A stretch of DNA of 64,000 nucleotides from G963665185 sp963665185. GTDB taxonomy: Bacteria > Desulfobacterota > Desulfovibrionia > Desulfovibrionales > Desulfovibrionaceae. The stretch is from assembly GCA_963665185.2 (NCBI GenBank), contig CAXXPO010000008.1, positions 62,001 through 126,000 of the forward strand, given 5' to 3'. The translations under genes and the position numbers were made by a program. How positions within the stretch are numbered: position 1 is the first letter of the stretch; every line of letters begins with the position of its first letter. The notes beneath the pieces are model-generated. The model was not told the origin of the DNA, did no database searches, and saw only the letters and a program-made list of their open reading frames with translations. Shown in pieces: positions 62,466 through 64,000 of this stretch.

Positions 62466-62501
62466 TGGTCACGAACGATACTTCGAGACACGAGGGGTTC
62501 C

Positions 62502-63173
62502 ATGGCATTTCAATTCGAACCAAGCGTTGTATGGGATACCATTCCCATGCTCATGCGCGGGCTGAAACTCACCATTCTCATAACCACCGGCGGTCTTTCG
62601 CTGGGCTTCGCGCTCGGCGTGGCGGCCGGTTTCATGAAACTGTCCCGCAAATGGATCGTCAGCCGCATCGCCATAGTCTACATAGAATGCATCCGCGGCA
62701 CTCCCATGCTGGTGCAGGCCATGTTCCTCTACTACGGCGTGCCCATGGCCCTGGGCATACGCATCCCGCCGCTGACGGCCGGCATCGTCATCATTGCCAT
62801 CAATTCGGGCGCATATATCGCGGAAATCGTGCGCGGCTCCATCCAGTCCATCAATCCGGGGCAGATGGAAGCCGGACGCTCCATCGGCCTGACGCATTTC
62901 CAGACCATGCGCTTCATCATCTGGCCGCAGGCCCTCAAACGGATGATTCCGCCGCTGGGCAACCAGTTCATCATCAGCCTCAAGGACACCTCTCTGCTCA
63001 TGGTCATCGGCGTGGGCGAACTGCTCCGCACGGGGCAGGAAATCGTGGCCGTCAACTTCCGCGCCTTCGAGGTCTATTTTGCCGTGGCCCTGGTCTATCT
63101 GGCCATGACCCTGACCATCGCCAGAACATTGCGCGTGGTCGAAAAACGGATGAACCGGAAAACGAAGCGGTAG
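62502..63173 (+). CDS. Amino-acid ABC transporter permease (GlnP-like)
   Basis: A 223-residue membrane protein with about five helices. The N-terminal MLMRGLKLTILITTGGLSLGFALGVAAG is the His/Glu/Gln permease signature. The EAA loop that contacts the ATPase reads GQMEAGRSIGLTHFQTMRFIIWPQALKRMIPPLGNQFI. GAGGGGTTCC precedes the ATG. It is 13 bp upstream of the ATPase gene and 178 bp downstream of the binding protein, with hairpins in that spacer. Confidence 0.95.
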   Translation: MAFQFEPSVVWDTIPMLMRGLKLTILITTGGLSLGFALGVAAGFMKLSRKWIVSRIAIVYIECIRGTPMLVQAMFLYYGVPMALGIRIPPLTAGIVIIAINSGAYIAEIVRGSIQSINPGQMEAGRSIGLTHFQTMRFIIWPQALKRMIPPLGNQFIISLKDTSLLMVIGVGELLRTGQEIVAVNFRAFEVYFAVALVYLAMTLTIARTLRVVEKRMNRKTKR

Positions 63174-63186
63174 AGGACACAACCAT

Positions 63187-63918
63187 ATGATTCGCATAGA
63201 AAATCTGCACAAGAGCTTCGGCAGCCTGGACGTCCTCAAGGGCATCGACCTGCACATCAAGACCGGAGAGGTGGTCTGCATCATCGGGCCGTCCGGCTCG
63301 GGCAAATCCACGGTGCTGCGCTGCATCAACCGTCTGGAAGAACCTACCTCGGGCCACATCATCGTGGACGGATACGATGTGATGGACCCGAAAACCGACA
63401 TCAACTACGTGCGCACCGAAGCAGGCATGGTCTTTCAGCAGTTCAACCTGTTTCCGCACATGAGCGTGCTGGACAACGTGACCCTCGGCCCCGTCAAGGT
63501 ACGCGGCGTGGCCCGCAAGGAAGCCGAGGAGCTGGGACGCAAGCTGCTTCGGAAAGTGGGGCTGGCCGACAAGGCCGACAACTACCCGGAACAACTTTCC
63601 GGCGGACAGAAACAGCGCGTGGCCATAGCCCGCTCCCTGGCACTGCATCCCAAGGTCATCCTGTTCGACGAGCCGACATCTGCGCTCGACCCCGAACTGG
63701 TGGGCGAGGTGCTGGAGGTGATGAAGAAACTGGCCATGGAAGGCATGACCATGGTCGTGGTCACGCACGAAATGGGCTTTGCCAAGGATGTGGCCAACCG
63801 GGTCATCTTCATAGACCAGGGCGTTATCCAGGAAGAAAACAATCCCCAGGACTTCTTCGCCCATCCCAAAAATCCGCGGTTGCGGGATTTTCTGGGCAAG
63901 GTCGTCTCGCACGAATAA
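63187..63918 (+). CDS. Amino-acid ABC transporter ATP-binding protein (GlnQ-like)
   Basis: A 243-residue ATPase. It carries Walker A GPSGSGKST, the Q-loop QQFNLFPHMSVLDNV typical of the polar-amino-acid subfamily, the signature LSGGQKQRVAIARSLA, Walker B ILFDEPTSALDPE, and the H-loop VVVTHEMGFAK. It energises uptake with the permease at 62502 and the binding protein at 61574. A CCGGGGGATGATCTCCGG palindrome (63937-63954) lies 19 bp after the stop. Confidence 0.97.
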   Translation: MIRIENLHKSFGSLDVLKGIDLHIKTGEVVCIIGPSGSGKSTVLRCINRLEEPTSGHIIVDGYDVMDPKTDINYVRTEAGMVFQQFNLFPHMSVLDNVTLGPVKVRGVARKEAEELGRKLLRKVGLADKADNYPEQLSGGQKQRVAIARSLALHPKVILFDEPTSALDPELVGEVLEVMKKLAMEGMTMVVVTHEMGFAKDVANRVIFIDQGVIQEENNPQDFFAHPKNPRLRDFLGKVVSHE

Positions 63919-63936
63919 GCGAGTTCGCCCCTGCTG

Positions 63937-63954
63937 CCGGGGGATGATCTCCGG
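63937..63954. repeat. CCGGGGGATGATCTCCGG palindrome
   Basis: Member of the family at 4578-4596, here with one mismatch in the right arm, just after the ABC operon. Nothing else recognised to the window end. Confidence 0.6.
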
Positions 63955-64000
63955 CCCCTGCATTTTGTTTCCAACACCAGGGCCCGCGCCGGGAACGCTG

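Overview
The window is a high-GC, densely coded bacterial chromosome segment. It most resembles a sulfate-reducing Desulfovibrionaceae-type bacterium. That is an inference from gene content: a DcrH-type chemoreceptor with a C-terminal hemerythrin domain, folate-dependent TrmFO, several c-di-GMP signalling proteins, a DUF169 protein, a flavodoxin-ferredoxin (EFR1-type) protein, and intergenic repeats of the kind common in that group. No rRNA, tRNA, CRISPR array, integrase or transposase gene was recognised.

Layout. 1-4.7 kb: a response-regulator diguanylate cyclase cut by the left edge; an amidohydrolase and a small PilZ protein, each with an apparent one-base frameshift; a small conserved protein; gpsA. 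4.7-7.8 kb: a leftward ridA / DAACS symporter / cysteine-desulfidase-like operon. 8.2-15.7 kb: trmFO, a rhomboid protease, an SDR oxidoreductase, a DEAD-box helicase, an FAD dehydrogenase and a small protein. 15.9-25.5 kb: a 1064-residue BTAD/ATPase/TPR regulator divergent from a half-size EamA transporter; DUF169; TetR with a palindromic operator; a DapB-like protein; an EFR1-type protein; a Cache-PAS chemoreceptor. 26-32 kb: an HTH protein, a DUF3880-type glycosyltransferase, rlmE, yebC and ruvC-ruvA-ruvB (ruv genes overlapping). 32-38.9 kb: a YgjP-type metallopeptidase, STAS, TatD, a two-gene glycosyltransferase/DUF3431 unit, a secreted 3D-domain protein, and divergent argP/argO.

39-43.3 kb holds a compact exopolysaccharide module. 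A PilZ-HlyD protein built like Alg44 is translationally coupled to an Alg8-type GT2 synthase whose C-terminus carries a beta-helix (pectate-lyase/epimerase-like) domain. 43.5-55.3 kb: mazG, cvpA, a DUF4212/SSS symporter pair, a SemiSWEET, a solute-binding protein, an EF-G-like GTPase, a PAS-GGDEF-EAL protein and a NapH-like iron-sulfur membrane protein. 55.6-64 kb: groES-groEL, the hemerythrin chemoreceptor, a YopT-like (C58) cysteine-protease candidate, a bacterial cereblon-type CULT-domain protein, and a glnH-glnP-glnQ-like ABC transporter.

The most unusual items are the Alg44/Alg8-beta-helix pair, the CULT-domain protein (its zinc cysteines and tryptophan cage match human cereblon in spacing), and the YopT-like protease candidate beside it. 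Between genes lie several repeat families: MITE-like elements ending in CAGGCTG-type inverted repeats, hairpins with a shared GCGCAGCTT loop, CCGGGGGATGATCCCCCGG palindromes, and long near-perfect palindromes at gene ends. c-di-GMP signalling recurs: two GGDEF proteins, two PilZ proteins and one EAL domain.
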